DNA of 64,000 nucleotides, from assembly GCF_022690765.1 (NCBI RefSeq), contig NZ_JALCZA010000006.1, forward strand, positions 79,047 through 143,046, in the 5' to 3' direction. The first letter of the stretch is position 1; every line of letters begins with the position of its first letter. The notes beneath the pieces were generated by a model, which was not told the origin of the DNA, ran no database searches, and saw nothing but the letters and a program-made list of their open reading frames with translations. Source of the DNA: Anaeromyxobacter oryzisoli (GTDB lineage: Bacteria > Myxococcota > Myxococcia > Myxococcales > Anaeromyxobacteraceae). Positions 29,115 to 38,629 of the stretch are shown here, one piece after another. The position numbers were made by a program, and so were the translations under genes.

Positions 29115-30353
29115 ATGACCGAGCAGAGCGAGCGCACCCACGAGATCCAGGACGTCCCCGGCGGCGTGCCGATCCGGTCCTGGACGATCGGCGTGCCGTT
29201 CGAGGAGCAGGCGCGGGAGCAGGTCCTGCGCGTCGCCTCGCTCCCCTTCGTCTTCAAGTGGGTCGCGGTGATGCCGGACGTGCACGCCGGGCTCGGCGCG
29301 ACGATCGGCTCGGTCATCGCGACCGCGGGCGCGGTGATGCCCTCCGCGGTCGGCGTCGACATCGGCTGCGGGATGACGGCGGTTCGCACCACGTTGCGCG
29401 CCTCGGATCTGCCCGCGGACCGGAAGCCGCTCCGCGAGGCCATCGAGCGCGCCGTGCCGCACGGCCGCACGAACCACGGCGGCCGCGGCGACAAGGGCGC
29501 GTGGGGAAACCCGCCGCCGCAGGTGACGTCGGCGTGGTCGCGCCTCGAGCCCGGCTACCAGGAGATCGTGGCGCGGCACCGCAAGCTCGATCGCGGCGCG
29601 ACGCTCGAGCACCTCGGTACGCTCGGGACCGGGAACCACTTCATCGAGGTGAACGTCGACGAGGCCGAGCAGGTGTGGCTCATGCTGCACTCCGGCTCGC
29701 GCGGGGTCGGGAACCGCATCGGCACGGACTTCGTCGAGCTGGCGAAGCGCGAGGCGAAGCGCTGGTTCCTCGACCTGCCCGATCCCGACCTCGCCTACTT
29801 CCCCGACGGGACGGCGCTCTTCGAGGACTACCTCCACGCCGTGACGTGGGCGCAGGAGTTCGCGGCGGCGAACCGCGAGCTCATGATGGACGCGATCGTG
29901 GAGGCCCTCGGGCGCTGCGGCCACCTCCCGGCGTTCCAGCTGGAGGGGGAGCGGATCGACTGCCATCACAACTACGTCGCGCGGGAGGAGCACTACGGGA
30001 AGAACGTCCTCGTGACGCGGAAGGGCGCGGTGCGGGCGCGGGTCGGCGACCTCGGGATCATCCCGGGCTCGATGGGCGCGCGCTCGTACATCACCCGCGG
30101 GCTCGGGAACCCGGAGGCGTTCGCGAGCTGCAGCCACGGCGCCGGCCGGGCGATGTCCCGCACGGCCGCGAAGAGGGCGTTCACGCTCGAGGACCACGCC
30201 CGCGCGACGGCGGAGATCGAGTGCCGCAAGGACGCGGACGTGCTCGACGAGACGCCGGGGGCTTACAAGTCGATCGACGCGGTGATGCACGCGCAGCGGG
30301 ACCTCGTCGAGGTGCTCCACACGCTGCGGCAGGTCGTCTGCGTGAAGGGGTAG
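29115..30353 (+). CDS. rtcB: RNA-splicing ligase RtcB
   Basis: 412 residues, co-linear with E. coli RtcB (408). It joins 3'-phosphate or 2',3'-cyclic-phosphate RNA ends to 5'-OH ends using GTP and Mn2+. Metal ligands and active-site residues are intact: VGVDIGCGM (Asp82, Cys85), GTGNHFIE (His175), LHSGSRG (His192), CHHNY (His284/285), and the guanylated His341 in CSHGAGR. The ATG at 29115 was chosen because GGAGG lies 5 bases upstream and because the two earlier ATGs fall at or before the expected sigma-54 transcript start. rtcA follows after 3 bases. Confidence 0.97.
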   Translation: MTEQSERTHEIQDVPGGVPIRSWTIGVPFEEQAREQVLRVASLPFVFKWVAVMPDVHAGLGATIGSVIATAGAVMPSAVGVDIGCGMTAVRTTLRASDLPADRKPLREAIERAVPHGRTNHGGRGDKGAWGNPPPQVTSAWSRLEPGYQEIVARHRKLDRGATLEHLGTLGTGNHFIEVNVDEAEQVWLMLHSGSRGVGNRIGTDFVELAKREAKRWFLDLPDPDLAYFPDGTALFEDYLHAVTWAQEFAAANRELMMDAIVEALGRCGHLPAFQLEGERIDCHHNYVAREEHYGKNVLVTRKGAVRARVGDLGIIPGSMGARSYITRGLGNPEAFASCSHGAGRAMSRTAAKRAFTLEDHARATAEIECRKDADVLDETPGAYKSIDAVMHAQRDLVEVLHTLRQVVCVKG

Positions 30354-30356
30354 GCC

Positions 30357-31388
<1,032 letters not shown>

Positions 31389-31412
31389 GCCGAGGCGGCA
31401 CCGAAGCTTCGA

Positions 31413-31510
31413 CGCAGTGGGAGATGCCAGCAGCGGTCGCCGACATCGGTCGGCCTCCGTCCTGCGCATGGGCCTTCCGCCCTGGACCTCTGGGTTCGAC
31501 TCCCTGTCAT
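31413..31510 (+). ncRNA. Candidate tRNA-like structured RNA downstream of rtcA
   Basis: The rtcA-slipin gap holds successive helices. CGCAG (31413) and CTGCG (31462) enclose a 6-bp tetraloop hairpin GCCGAC-ATCG-GTCGGC (31439-31454). GGGC-CTTCC-GCCC (31470-31482) follows, and then a T-arm-like hairpin CTGGG-TTCGACT-CCCTG (31490-31506, one mismatch). There is no matching acceptor stem or CCA, so it is not an ordinary tRNA. tRNA-mimicking Y RNAs (YrlA) occur beside rtcBA in some bacteria, which makes this worth testing. It may be only leader structure or chance. Confidence 0.35.
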
Positions 31511-31622
31511 GGCTCGTCCCGGGGGACCAGCGCGCGAGCGCGACGGTCACCCGGCCTTGCGGGCGGAGAGCCCCCGCCGGGCGAGCGGGGTTCCCCGGGA
31601 CGGGTCGATTCCTGGAGGAGAG

Positions 31623-32408
31623 ATGGTCATGGAGCGAGTCATCGCAGCAGCGCTCGTCGTCATCGGAGCGGCCATCGCGGTCGGGGTGGTCGCGCGCCGG
31701 CTCGTGCGGTTCGTGCTCGTCCGTGAGTACGAGGCGGGCCTGCTCTACCGAGGCGGGCGGTTCGCTCGTCGCCTCGGACCGGGCGCCCGGATCGTGCTCC
31801 CGGTCTGGGAGGACGTGGTCGTCGTGGACCTCCGCAGGCGGATCGCGACCATTCCCGGGCAGGAGGTGCTCTCCGCGGACAACGTGGGGCTCAAGGTGAG
31901 CGTCGCCGCAACGTACGAGATCGCGGATCCGGTGCGAGCGGTACACGAGGCGCAGAGCTACGAGGAGGCGCTGCACGTCGCGGTGCAGCTCGGGCTCCGT
32001 GCCGCGGTCGGCGCGGCGAAGATCGACGATCTGCTCGCGCAGCGCATCGAGATCGGGAAGCGGCTCGCGGACGCGGTCGGGCCGCAGGCCGAGGCGCTCG
32101 GCCTCAGGCTGCATCTCGTCGAGGTGAAGGACGTCATGTTCCCCGGCGAGCTGAAGAAGATCTTCGCCGAGGTCGTCCGAGCCCAGAAGGAGGGGCAGGC
32201 CGCGCTCGAGCGAGCGCGCGGCGAGACGGCGGCGCTGCGAAGCCTCGCGAACGCCGCGCGACTCATCGAGGAGAGCCCGGCGCTCATGAACCTTCGTGTG
32301 CTGCAGTCGGTCGGCGGGGCGGCCGCGAGCGGCGGGACGGTGGTGCTCGGCGTTCCGCAGGGGATCGTGTCCGTGAAGGCGAAGGGGGGCCGCGACGGTG
32401 CGCCGTAG
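31623..32408 (+). CDS. Slipin / SPFH (band 7) membrane protein
   Basis: About 261 residues. An N-terminal membrane segment (VIAAALVVIGAAIAVGVVA) precedes an SPFH domain (REYEAGLLYRGGRFARRLGP, NVGLKVSVAATYEI, GLRLHLVEVKDVMFPGELKK), then a coiled coil (AQKEGQAALERARGETAALR) and a short tail. Slipins form membrane-associated oligomers and can organise microdomains. Genes of this family have been noted near bacterial rtcBA, and it follows rtcA by about 230 bases in the same direction. GGAGGAGAG precedes two possible ATGs (31623 and 31629). Confidence 0.85.
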   Translation: MVMERVIAAALVVIGAAIAVGVVARRLVRFVLVREYEAGLLYRGGRFARRLGPGARIVLPVWEDVVVVDLRRRIATIPGQEVLSADNVGLKVSVAATYEIADPVRAVHEAQSYEEALHVAVQLGLRAAVGAAKIDDLLAQRIEIGKRLADAVGPQAEALGLRLHLVEVKDVMFPGELKKIFAEVVRAQKEGQAALERARGETAALRSLANAARLIEESPALMNLRVLQSVGGAAASGGTVVLGVPQGIVSVKAKGGRDGAP

Positions 32409-32417
32409 AGGCGGGAC

Positions 32418-32445
32418 GAGCCCGAAAGAGTCCGCGGGGCTTCTC
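32418..32445 (+). terminator. Candidate terminator after the slipin gene
   Basis: AGCCC (32419-32423) can pair with GGGCT (32437-32441), and a pyrimidine-rich stretch TTCTCTGTCC follows. The 3' arm shares AGTCCGCGGGGCTTC with the terminator behind tRNA-Phe. Confidence 0.4.
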
Positions 32446-32465
32446 TGTCCTGGCTGGACGCCGGC

Positions 32466-33254
32466 TCACGGCCGCCGCGGCGCCGCCACGGCGCGAGGTG
32501 GGGTGGCGATGGAGCCTCCCTCCGCATCGCACGCGGCCGTGCCCCCGGCGACGCGGACGCCCTCGACGCGCTCGCGGAGGTGGATGAGCAACGTCCCGAT
32601 CAAGAGGGAGGCCCCCGCGAACTCGAGGAACTCCTCGGTCGTGGGGAACGCGAGGTGCACGAGCGAGGTCTCGGCCCGGTCGGGCCTCGAGACGCCGTCG
32701 ACGAGCTCCATCCCGAGCGCGCCGGAGCAGTAGACGACCGCGGCGCAGATCATCCACGCGCGCACGCGAGGCGACACGTCCCGCAGCAGCGGCAGCAAGC
32801 CGAACGCCGCGGCGGTGGCGATCAGGAAGCCAGGGACCACCCAGGCGTGGCGAACCACCTTCGAGATCGCGGCGAAGTGGGCTCGCATGGGTGAGCTCAT
32901 CATCTCGTGGAGGGCGAGGAACTCGTCCATCGAGGCGAGCGCCAAGACGAGGGACAGCAGGACCCAGCGGGGCGCCGCGCGGCTGCGGCGCTGCCGCGAC
33001 TCGGCGGCGGAGATCGCGGCGAGGAGCGCGCCGACCATCAGGAGCATGCTCGACCACCAGGTCGGGACGTTCTGCTCGCGGTCGACGTCGAACTCGCGGA
33101 CGAGGAGGCAACGCACGGTCGCCGCGACGCAGCGATCGGGGAAGTCGAGCGCCCGCCCCGTGAAGCTCACGATGGCGAGCAGGCCGGAGATCGCGAGGAG
33201 GGTGGCCACGACGGCGCCCACCCGGATCTCGATCCAAGGACGGCGCGATTCCAT
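32466..33254 (-). CDS. Multi-pass membrane protein, unknown function
   Basis: About 262 residues from the ATG at 33254, preceded by a G-rich Shine-Dalgarno stretch. Five to six hydrophobic segments are visible (VVATLLAISGLLAIVSF, MLLMVGALLAAISA, LLSLVLALASMDEFLALHE, VVPGFLIATAAAFGLL, MICAAVVYCSGALGMEL, FAGASLLIGTLLIHL). The polar motif SMDEFLALHEM near the third helix contains acidic and His residues that could form a site within the membrane. No family name can be given. The slipin gene converges on it. Confidence 0.7.
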   Translation of the reverse strand: MESRRPWIEIRVGAVVATLLAISGLLAIVSFTGRALDFPDRCVAATVRCLLVREFDVDREQNVPTWWSSMLLMVGALLAAISAAESRQRRSRAAPRWVLLSLVLALASMDEFLALHEMMSSPMRAHFAAISKVVRHAWVVPGFLIATAAAFGLLPLLRDVSPRVRAWMICAAVVYCSGALGMELVDGVSRPDRAETSLVHLAFPTTEEFLEFAGASLLIGTLLIHLRERVEGVRVAGGTAACDAEGGSIATPPRAVAAPRRP

Positions 33255-33433
33255 CTGTCCCCCCCGGGCCCCCCGGAACCCCGAGTGGTGCGCAGCGCGC
33301 GTACGGACGGGCGGCCTGCGGCGACGGTAATTCCGCGTCCCGCGTTCGTCGAGGGCCGCCCACAACGCGCAGCACGGCCCGGAGCTCGCGCGCAAACGGA
33401 TCGCACCATCATCGCCGTCGCGGCGATGGGCCT

Positions 33434-33934
33434 TCAGCGAGGCGCCGGGAAGAGGGGCTCGCCGGCGCTCGTGTGGAACACCGTGAACTCTCGACACACC
33501 CGCGTGGCGCGTCGCCCGGCACGCGGGAAGTCGATCACGTCGACGGGCGCGATCTCGCCGCCGCAGAGATAGACGAGATCCTCGTCGCCCGAGTTGTGGA
33601 CGTTGTGCGCGTACGAGCCGGCGGGGAATCCGACGAAGTCCCCGGCCGCGATCTCGAAGCGGTCGCTGCCGACGCCGACGGTCCCCGCACCGTGCAGGAC
33701 GAAGAGCCACTCCTCCTCGGCTGCGTGCGAGTGGAGCGGATACGAGCTCCGCCCCGGCGGGACGCGGATGAGGTTCACGCCGGTGCGCGCGAGCCCGACG
33801 TGGCGGCCGAGCGCGTAGGCGTGCATCTCCGCGTCGGGATCGAGCGGATGGCGTAGCGACTCCTCGACGAGCTGCTCGCGCTCGGCGGCCCTGACCACCA
33901 GATCGCGCGGCCTTCGAATGCGCTCCTCGGACAT
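33434..33934 (-). CDS. Cupin-domain protein
   Basis: 166 residues from the ATG at 33934, with a GAGGGG upstream. Both cupin motifs are present. Motif 1 is YPLHSHAAEEEWLFVLHGAG (two His and a Glu as metal ligands), and motif 2 is GDFVGFPAGSYAHNVHNSG. An N-terminal helical extension of ~40 residues precedes the barrel. The metal site suggests a small-molecule enzyme or sensor (often sugar-related), but no substrate is visible. It lies in the same direction as the trehalose synthase gene, about 260 bases downstream of it. Confidence 0.85.
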   Translation of the reverse strand: MSEERIRRPRDLVVRAAEREQLVEESLRHPLDPDAEMHAYALGRHVGLARTGVNLIRVPPGRSSYPLHSHAAEEEWLFVLHGAGTVGVGSDRFEIAAGDFVGFPAGSYAHNVHNSGDEDLVYLCGGEIAPVDVIDFPRAGRRATRVCREFTVFHTSAGEPLFPAPR

Positions 33935-34193
33935 GACCCGCACCCCCCTCGGCGCCTCTCGCCTGGCCCGAGTCGTCCAGCGGCCCTGGTGCGTCATCGG
34001 CGCGACCGGAGGCGGCTCGCGCGCGCCGCGTACGATCGTCCCTCCCGGCCAGGTCGGCAGCGGCGGACATCCGGGGCGCTCGCGATCGCCGTGAAGGAGC
34101 GAGCGCTCGGGCAGGGATCGGCGGACCGCGCGCCGGCGCCACGACCGGGCGCCCACCCTGTGAGCGGCGATCCGTGAGCGGCCGCCTGCGGCG

Positions 34194-35606
34194 TCAGCGC
34201 CGGATCAGGTACCGAGCGGGGTCCTCGCTGAACAGCGCGCGGCAACGCTCGGAGCAGAACCGGTGCCGCGCCTCGCCCAGGGTCCAGGAGACGCCGGCGC
34301 CTCCCTCGATGACCATCCCGCACACCGGATCCCGGTCGCGGCTCCAGCCCTCGGCGCGAACGAACGGGCGGCCCGCGCCGAGCTCGCGCAGCAGCGCCAG
34401 CTCGTTCAGCAACAGGCGCGGCACGAGGAAGTGCTCCCGCACGCGATCCCGGCCGCGCTCGCCGAGCGAGGCGGCGCGCTGCGGATCCTCGAGGAGCGCC
34501 ACGATCGCGGCCCCGCACTCCTCGACGGTGTCCACGAGGATGCCCCCGACCCCGTCGGCCATCTGGAGGGGGATGCCCCCGACGCGCCCCGCGACGACGG
34601 GCGTGCCCTTCCAGAGCGACTCGGACACGACCAGCCCGAACCCCTCGCGGAGCGACTTCTGCACGGTGACGTCCGAGAGGCGCTGGAACGCGTTGACCTC
34701 GATGTTCCCGACGCCGACGACGTTCGTGAAGACGTGGATGAGCGGGTCGTCGCCGGCCTCGGCGCGGATGCGGCGGTAGACGTCCCAACCCTCGGGGTCG
34801 TCGAGCGCCAGCGAGCCCACGAGCGCGAGCTGCAGGTTCGGGATCTCCCGGCGCGCCAGGCGGTACGCGGCGATCACGCCGAGCGGGTCCTTCCACGGGT
34901 CGAACCGGGAGACCTGCGTGACCAGGGGGCGGTCGACCCGGATCCCGATCCATTCCAGCACCTGGGCGGCGACCGTCTCGGGCAGGCGGAGGTTCTTCGG
35001 GCTCAACGGGTCGATCGCGGGGGGGATGATCTCGACGCGCTTCACGGGGAAGCCGGGCGGCACGAACTCCTCCATGGTGAAGATGGCGGCGTCGTACTCG
35101 GCGACGAAGGGCCGGACGAACTCCCACACCTCTGGGCTCGGGGCGGAGGTGTCGATGTGGCACCGCCAGATCCACTGCGAGCTCCCGCGGCCGCGGATCC
35201 CCAGGATCGCGGCCGGCTGCGGGTCGTGCACGAAGACGAAGTCGTACTCCTCGGTGAACGCCGCGGCGTTCGTGCGCGCGTTCGACAGGTAGACCGATCG
35301 CTGCTCCGCGCCGAGCTCGACGGCCGCTCCCTGCAGCCCGTTGTGGATCGCCTTCGTGACCTGGAAGAACCGCTCGTCTCCCCGGATGATGTGCCAGTCC
35401 GCGACGATCCCGAGATCGTCGAGGAGCGGGACCTCCGAGCGGAGCAGCTCGGACACCCCGCCGCCGTAAGGCGTGGCGTTCAGGTGAAGGACGCGAGCGC
35501 CGCGCAGCGGCTCGGCGGCGGACCGGACCGCGTCGAGGAGCGGATCGGGAGCGACCCCCCGGTACGACTCCAGCGTCCGGCGGCCGACGTCCACGAAGTC
35601 GAGCAT
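34194..35606 (-). CDS. Trehalose synthase-type glycosyltransferase fused to a YHS-like domain
   Basis: 470 residues. Residues 1-~410 are a GT4 glycosyltransferase of the TreT type (VLHLNATPYGGGVSELLRS, DFVFVHDPQPAAIL, WRCHIDTSAPSPEVW, VSRFDPWKDPLGVI, and the EGFGLVVSE donor-site motif), which makes trehalose from NDP-glucose and glucose. Residues ~420-470 add a YHS-like domain (RDPVCGMVIEG .. RHRFCSERCRALFSEDPARYL) with the Cys/His pattern of small metal-binding modules. The fusion is in frame with no sign of error. The domain might sense or bind a metal or regulate activity; that is inference. It is encoded divergently from the BON protein gene. Confidence 0.85.
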   Translation of the reverse strand: MLDFVDVGRRTLESYRGVAPDPLLDAVRSAAEPLRGARVLHLNATPYGGGVSELLRSEVPLLDDLGIVADWHIIRGDERFFQVTKAIHNGLQGAAVELGAEQRSVYLSNARTNAAAFTEEYDFVFVHDPQPAAILGIRGRGSSQWIWRCHIDTSAPSPEVWEFVRPFVAEYDAAIFTMEEFVPPGFPVKRVEIIPPAIDPLSPKNLRLPETVAAQVLEWIGIRVDRPLVTQVSRFDPWKDPLGVIAAYRLARREIPNLQLALVGSLALDDPEGWDVYRRIRAEAGDDPLIHVFTNVVGVGNIEVNAFQRLSDVTVQKSLREGFGLVVSESLWKGTPVVAGRVGGIPLQMADGVGGILVDTVEECGAAIVALLEDPQRAASLGERGRDRVREHFLVPRLLLNELALLRELGAGRPFVRAEGWSRDRDPVCGMVIEGGAGVSWTLGEARHRFCSERCRALFSEDPARYLIRR

Positions 35607-35922
35607 GCGATCCTCGTAACCGGCTGCCGGGGTCGGACGCAGGCCCCGAAGCTGCTCCCCATCGCGGCGTGGTCGGAGCGCTCACCGGGGGCTCCGGCCA
35701 GCGGGTGGCTCTCGTCGCGGCGCGCGCGCCGGAGGACCTCCACGCGCCTGCCTCGGCGCTCCGCCGCGTCGGGAGCGAAGCCGGGTCGGCGAGCGGCAGC
35801 ATGAGCGCCGCTCGGAGGACCGCGCCGCCGAGCGGCTCGAGGCGCGTTCGTCCACCCTTCTGGCCGCGCGACGACCCGTGTGTTCCGGGTGGGGCCTTCG
35901 CGATGGCACCTACCATTCGAGC
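35607..35922. other. Divergent intergenic region treT/BON
   Basis: About 315 bases between divergent genes. I see no credible gene and no promoter that stands out from the GC-rich background. Confidence 0.4.
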
Positions 35923-36657
35923 ATGGAGACGTCGCCGATCCTCCGCTCCGCACGGGCAGCCCTCGCGAACGAGCCTCGGATCGACCTCGCTCATCGAGCG
36001 ATCGCCCTCGCCTTCGACGACGGGGTCGTGACCGTCGAAGGCGTGGTGCCGGACGTCGGGGCGAAGAAGCTCGCGCTCGCCTCCATCGCCGCGACCGCCG
36101 GGGTGCATCACATCGTGGACCGGCTCCGCGCGTCCCCCGCGCGGCAGATGAGCGACGCCGAGGTCCTCGAGCACCTTCGAGCAGCGCTCGAGGCGGAGCC
36201 CGTGTTCCAGGGCTGCTCCGTGAGCGCGAGCCCGGGCATGGTGCCCCCGACGCGCCCGGAACGTGGGTCCGGCGGCGCCGGCCCGGGTGCCGGCATCGAG
36301 GTCGGCGTGCGCGGAGGGGTCGTCACCCTCGTCGGGGAGGTCCCCAGCCTCGTCCACAAGCGACTGGCGGGGGTGCTCGCGTGGTGGATCCCGGGGACGA
36401 CGGACGTCGTGAACGGGCTCGAGGTGGTGCCGCCGGAGGAGGATTCGGACGAGGACATCACCGACGCGGTCCGGATCGTCCTGGAGAAGGACCCGCTGGT
36501 GGACGCGGCCGACGTCGGCGTGATCGTCCGCGGCGGCGTCGTGACCCTGATCGGTGCCGTGCCGTCACCGGCTCAGCGGGAGATGGCGGAGATCGACGCT
36601 TGGTGTGTCTTCGCGGTGGACCGCGTGGTGAACCGGCTCGCGGTACGGCCACTCTGA
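35923..36657 (+). CDS. Protein with three BON domains
   Basis: 244 residues, ATG at 35923. Three BON modules: ~1-70 (LAFDDGVVTVEGVVPDVGAK), ~76-170 (IEVGVRGGVVTLVGEVPSLV) and ~178-243 (VGVIVRGGVVTLIGAVPSPA). Each has the beta-GG-VTL-G-V pattern of the family. BON domains bind phospholipid or other hydrophobic ligands and occur in osmotic-shock and envelope proteins such as OsmY. There is no signal peptide, which is unusual for OsmY-like proteins and suggests a cytoplasmic form. A Gly/Pro linker separates the first two modules. The neighbouring trehalose gene fits an osmotic-stress context. Confidence 0.8.
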   Translation: METSPILRSARAALANEPRIDLAHRAIALAFDDGVVTVEGVVPDVGAKKLALASIAATAGVHHIVDRLRASPARQMSDAEVLEHLRAALEAEPVFQGCSVSASPGMVPPTRPERGSGGAGPGAGIEVGVRGGVVTLVGEVPSLVHKRLAGVLAWWIPGTTDVVNGLEVVPPEEDSDEDITDAVRIVLEKDPLVDAADVGVIVRGGVVTLIGAVPSPAQREMAEIDAWCVFAVDRVVNRLAVRPL

Positions 36658-36835
36658 TGACGCCTGGAGCAAGCGGGTGCTGCGCCGTGAGCGCTGCCGC
36701 CCGGCACGCGCTCGTAGCGACGTGAACGCTGCGTCCCCCAGTGGCGGCGGGCGCGCCAGGCGACGCGCGCTTCACGCCTCGCTGGGGGAGGGACCCACGG
36801 TCCGTGCGGGGCAGCCCCGGCTGCGTCGGCGCCGG

Positions 36836-38179
36836 ATGACGACCGTCGCGACGATCCTCCGCTTCGTGTCCACCATGGCGCTCGTCGTCGTCGCCCTCGC
36901 GGGCGCCGCGTCCGCCCGGGCCGAGGCGCCCGCGGTGTCGCCCGTCCCCGGGGGGCAGGCGTCGCTCGCGTCGCCGGCGCTCCCCGCGGTGGACTTCGAC
37001 GAGGCGATCCGGCGCGCGACGAGCCAGGCCACGCCCGCCGTGATCGCCGCGGAGGAGGTGCGCCGGGCGGAGGCGCTCCTCGTCCAGGCGCGCGCGCCGG
37101 CCCTGCCGTCGCTCTCCGCAAATGCGACGTACACGCACCTCGACGCCACCCGCCGGCTCGGCGCCAACGTCACCTCGCCGCAGGATCAGGTGAACGGCAC
37201 CCTCGCCCTCGAGCTCCCCCTCTTCGCGCCGTCACGCTGGTACCAGTGGTCGCACGCGCGCGACGCCGCGGACGTGGCGCGCGCGAGCGAGGCGGACGTC
37301 CGGCGCATCGTCGCGCTCACCGCCGGGCGCGCCTACCTCGCGATCCTGGCCGGGCGCCGCGCCGTCGAGGTCTCCCGGAGCGCCGTGGACACGGCGCGGG
37401 CGCACCTCGAGTTCGCGCGCCAGCGCCGCGCGGCCGGCGTCGGCAACCTCCTCGACGAGGAGCGGGCCGACCAGCAGCTCGCGACGGCGGAGGTGCAGCT
37501 CGAGAACGCCCTCGCCGGCGTGGCGCGCGCCCAGGAGGCCCTCGGGGTCGCGACCGGGGCGGACGGTCCGCTCGACGCGCGGGGTGATCCCCGGCTCGCC
37601 GTCGGCGTGACGGGCCCGGAGGAGGCGATCCGCGCGGCGGAGGAGGCCCGCGCCGACCTCCGCGCCGCGCGCGCGCGGTCGTACGCCGCCCACCGCATCG
37701 CGCGGGACAGCTGGGCCGACTGGCTGCCGACGCTCTTCGCCACCGCGGAGACGTTCGTGCTGGAGCCGCCCACCGCCGTGAACCCGCGCACCGGGTGGCA
37801 GGTGGGGCTGGTCTTCTCGTTCCCGCTGCTCGAGGGCGGGCTCCGGGTGGGGCAGCGGCGGGAGCGCGACGCCCTCGACGCGGAGGCCCGGACCCAGCTC
37901 GACGGCCTCTCGCTCCAGGCGCGCGCCGAGGTGCGCAGCGCCCTCGTCACCCTGCGCCACGCCGAGGCGGCCCTCGGGCAGGCGCGCCGCGGCGCCGAGC
38001 GGTCCCACGCCGCGCTCGCGCTCGTCGTGGAGGCCTACCGCGCGGGAGCGACGACGAGCCTCGACGTGGTGGACGCCGAGCGGGGGGCCCGCGACGCGGA
38101 CCTCGCCGCCGTGATCGCGGAGGACGCCGCCCGGCAATCGCGGCTCGATCTGCTCGCGGCGACCGGCCGCTTCCCGTGA
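36836..38179 (+). CDS. TolC-family outer membrane efflux protein
   Basis: 447 residues from the ATG at 36836. Signal peptide STMALVVVALAGAASARAEA. The two-fold TolC repeat is visible as paired long helices (DFDEAIRRATSQATPAVIAA, RQRRAAGVGNLLDEERADQQ and LVVEAYRAGATTSLDVVDAE) with beta segments NATYTHLDATRR and GLVFSFPLLEGG. It should form a trimeric outer-membrane channel for an efflux or secretion system. No inner-membrane pump or adaptor gene lies beside it, so the partner is elsewhere. A strong hairpin follows the gene. Confidence 0.88.
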   Translation: MTTVATILRFVSTMALVVVALAGAASARAEAPAVSPVPGGQASLASPALPAVDFDEAIRRATSQATPAVIAAEEVRRAEALLVQARAPALPSLSANATYTHLDATRRLGANVTSPQDQVNGTLALELPLFAPSRWYQWSHARDAADVARASEADVRRIVALTAGRAYLAILAGRRAVEVSRSAVDTARAHLEFARQRRAAGVGNLLDEERADQQLATAEVQLENALAGVARAQEALGVATGADGPLDARGDPRLAVGVTGPEEAIRAAEEARADLRAARARSYAAHRIARDSWADWLPTLFATAETFVLEPPTAVNPRTGWQVGLVFSFPLLEGGLRVGQRRERDALDAEARTQLDGLSLQARAEVRSALVTLRHAEAALGQARRGAERSHAALALVVEAYRAGATTSLDVVDAERGARDADLAAVIAEDAARQSRLDLLAATGRFP

Positions 38180-38218
38180 AGCTGGGCGGGCCGCCCGCGG
38201 TGCGGCGTGGCCCGCGCT

Positions 38219-38249
38219 GAGAGCTCGTCGAAGAATTCGACGAGCTCTC
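38219..38249 (+). terminator. Perfect 14-bp stem-loop after the TolC-type gene
   Basis: GAGAGCTCGTCGAA (38219-38232), loop GAA, TTCGACGAGCTCTC (38236-38249), starting 40 bases past the stop codon. It lacks a T-run but is the strongest hairpin in the area. It could terminate or stabilise transcripts from both sides, and it abuts the dispersed repeat at 38253. Confidence 0.55.
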
Positions 38250-38252
38250 GGG

Positions 38253-38432
38253 GCGCCACCCGCTTGCGTTGAGCGTCGCGAGGCACACGATGCCGTCGCC
38301 GAGCGGGGCACACGACGACCGAGCAGCGCAGGCGTGCCTGTTGGCACGTCGAGCAGCGCAGGGAGGAGTCTGCTCCGCGCAGGCAGGCAGCGTGCGCCGC
38401 AGCAGCTCAAAGCGAGTGGGTGTCGCCATCAG
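38253..38432 (-). repeat. Dispersed repeat, copy A
   Basis: About 180 bp, nearly identical to 62657-62807 and in the same orientation. Read on the minus strand it begins ATGGCGACACCCACTCGC and ends GCGGGTGGCGC. Copy A has roughly 30 extra bases around 38322-38352. On the minus strand the frame opens MATPTRFELLRRTLPACAEQ and runs on, but the same frame is shifted in copy B, so I do not call a gene. Confidence 0.8.
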
Positions 38433-38629
38433 CCGACCCGCGTGAGCGGGGCGGCGGGTGGGGTGAAGCGCCCGAATTCACTTCGGGCGCGAGGGGCGGG
38501 CGACGGCCCGCCCCTCCTGATGGTCAAGGCGCGTCGATTGTTCGACGGGCCTCGAGCGCCCGGTCGGCTGGCGACTTCGGCGGGCGTCCAGGCGCGCGCG
38601 TGTGCATCGTTGCGCGGGAGGTTCTCCCG

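Noticed and set aside
38250..38432. Small gene on the minus strand starting MATPTRFELLRRTLP in repeat copy A
   Set aside because: The corresponding frame is shifted in copy B, so coding is not conserved between the two copies. Annotated as a repeat instead, though it could be revisited if other copies keep the frame.
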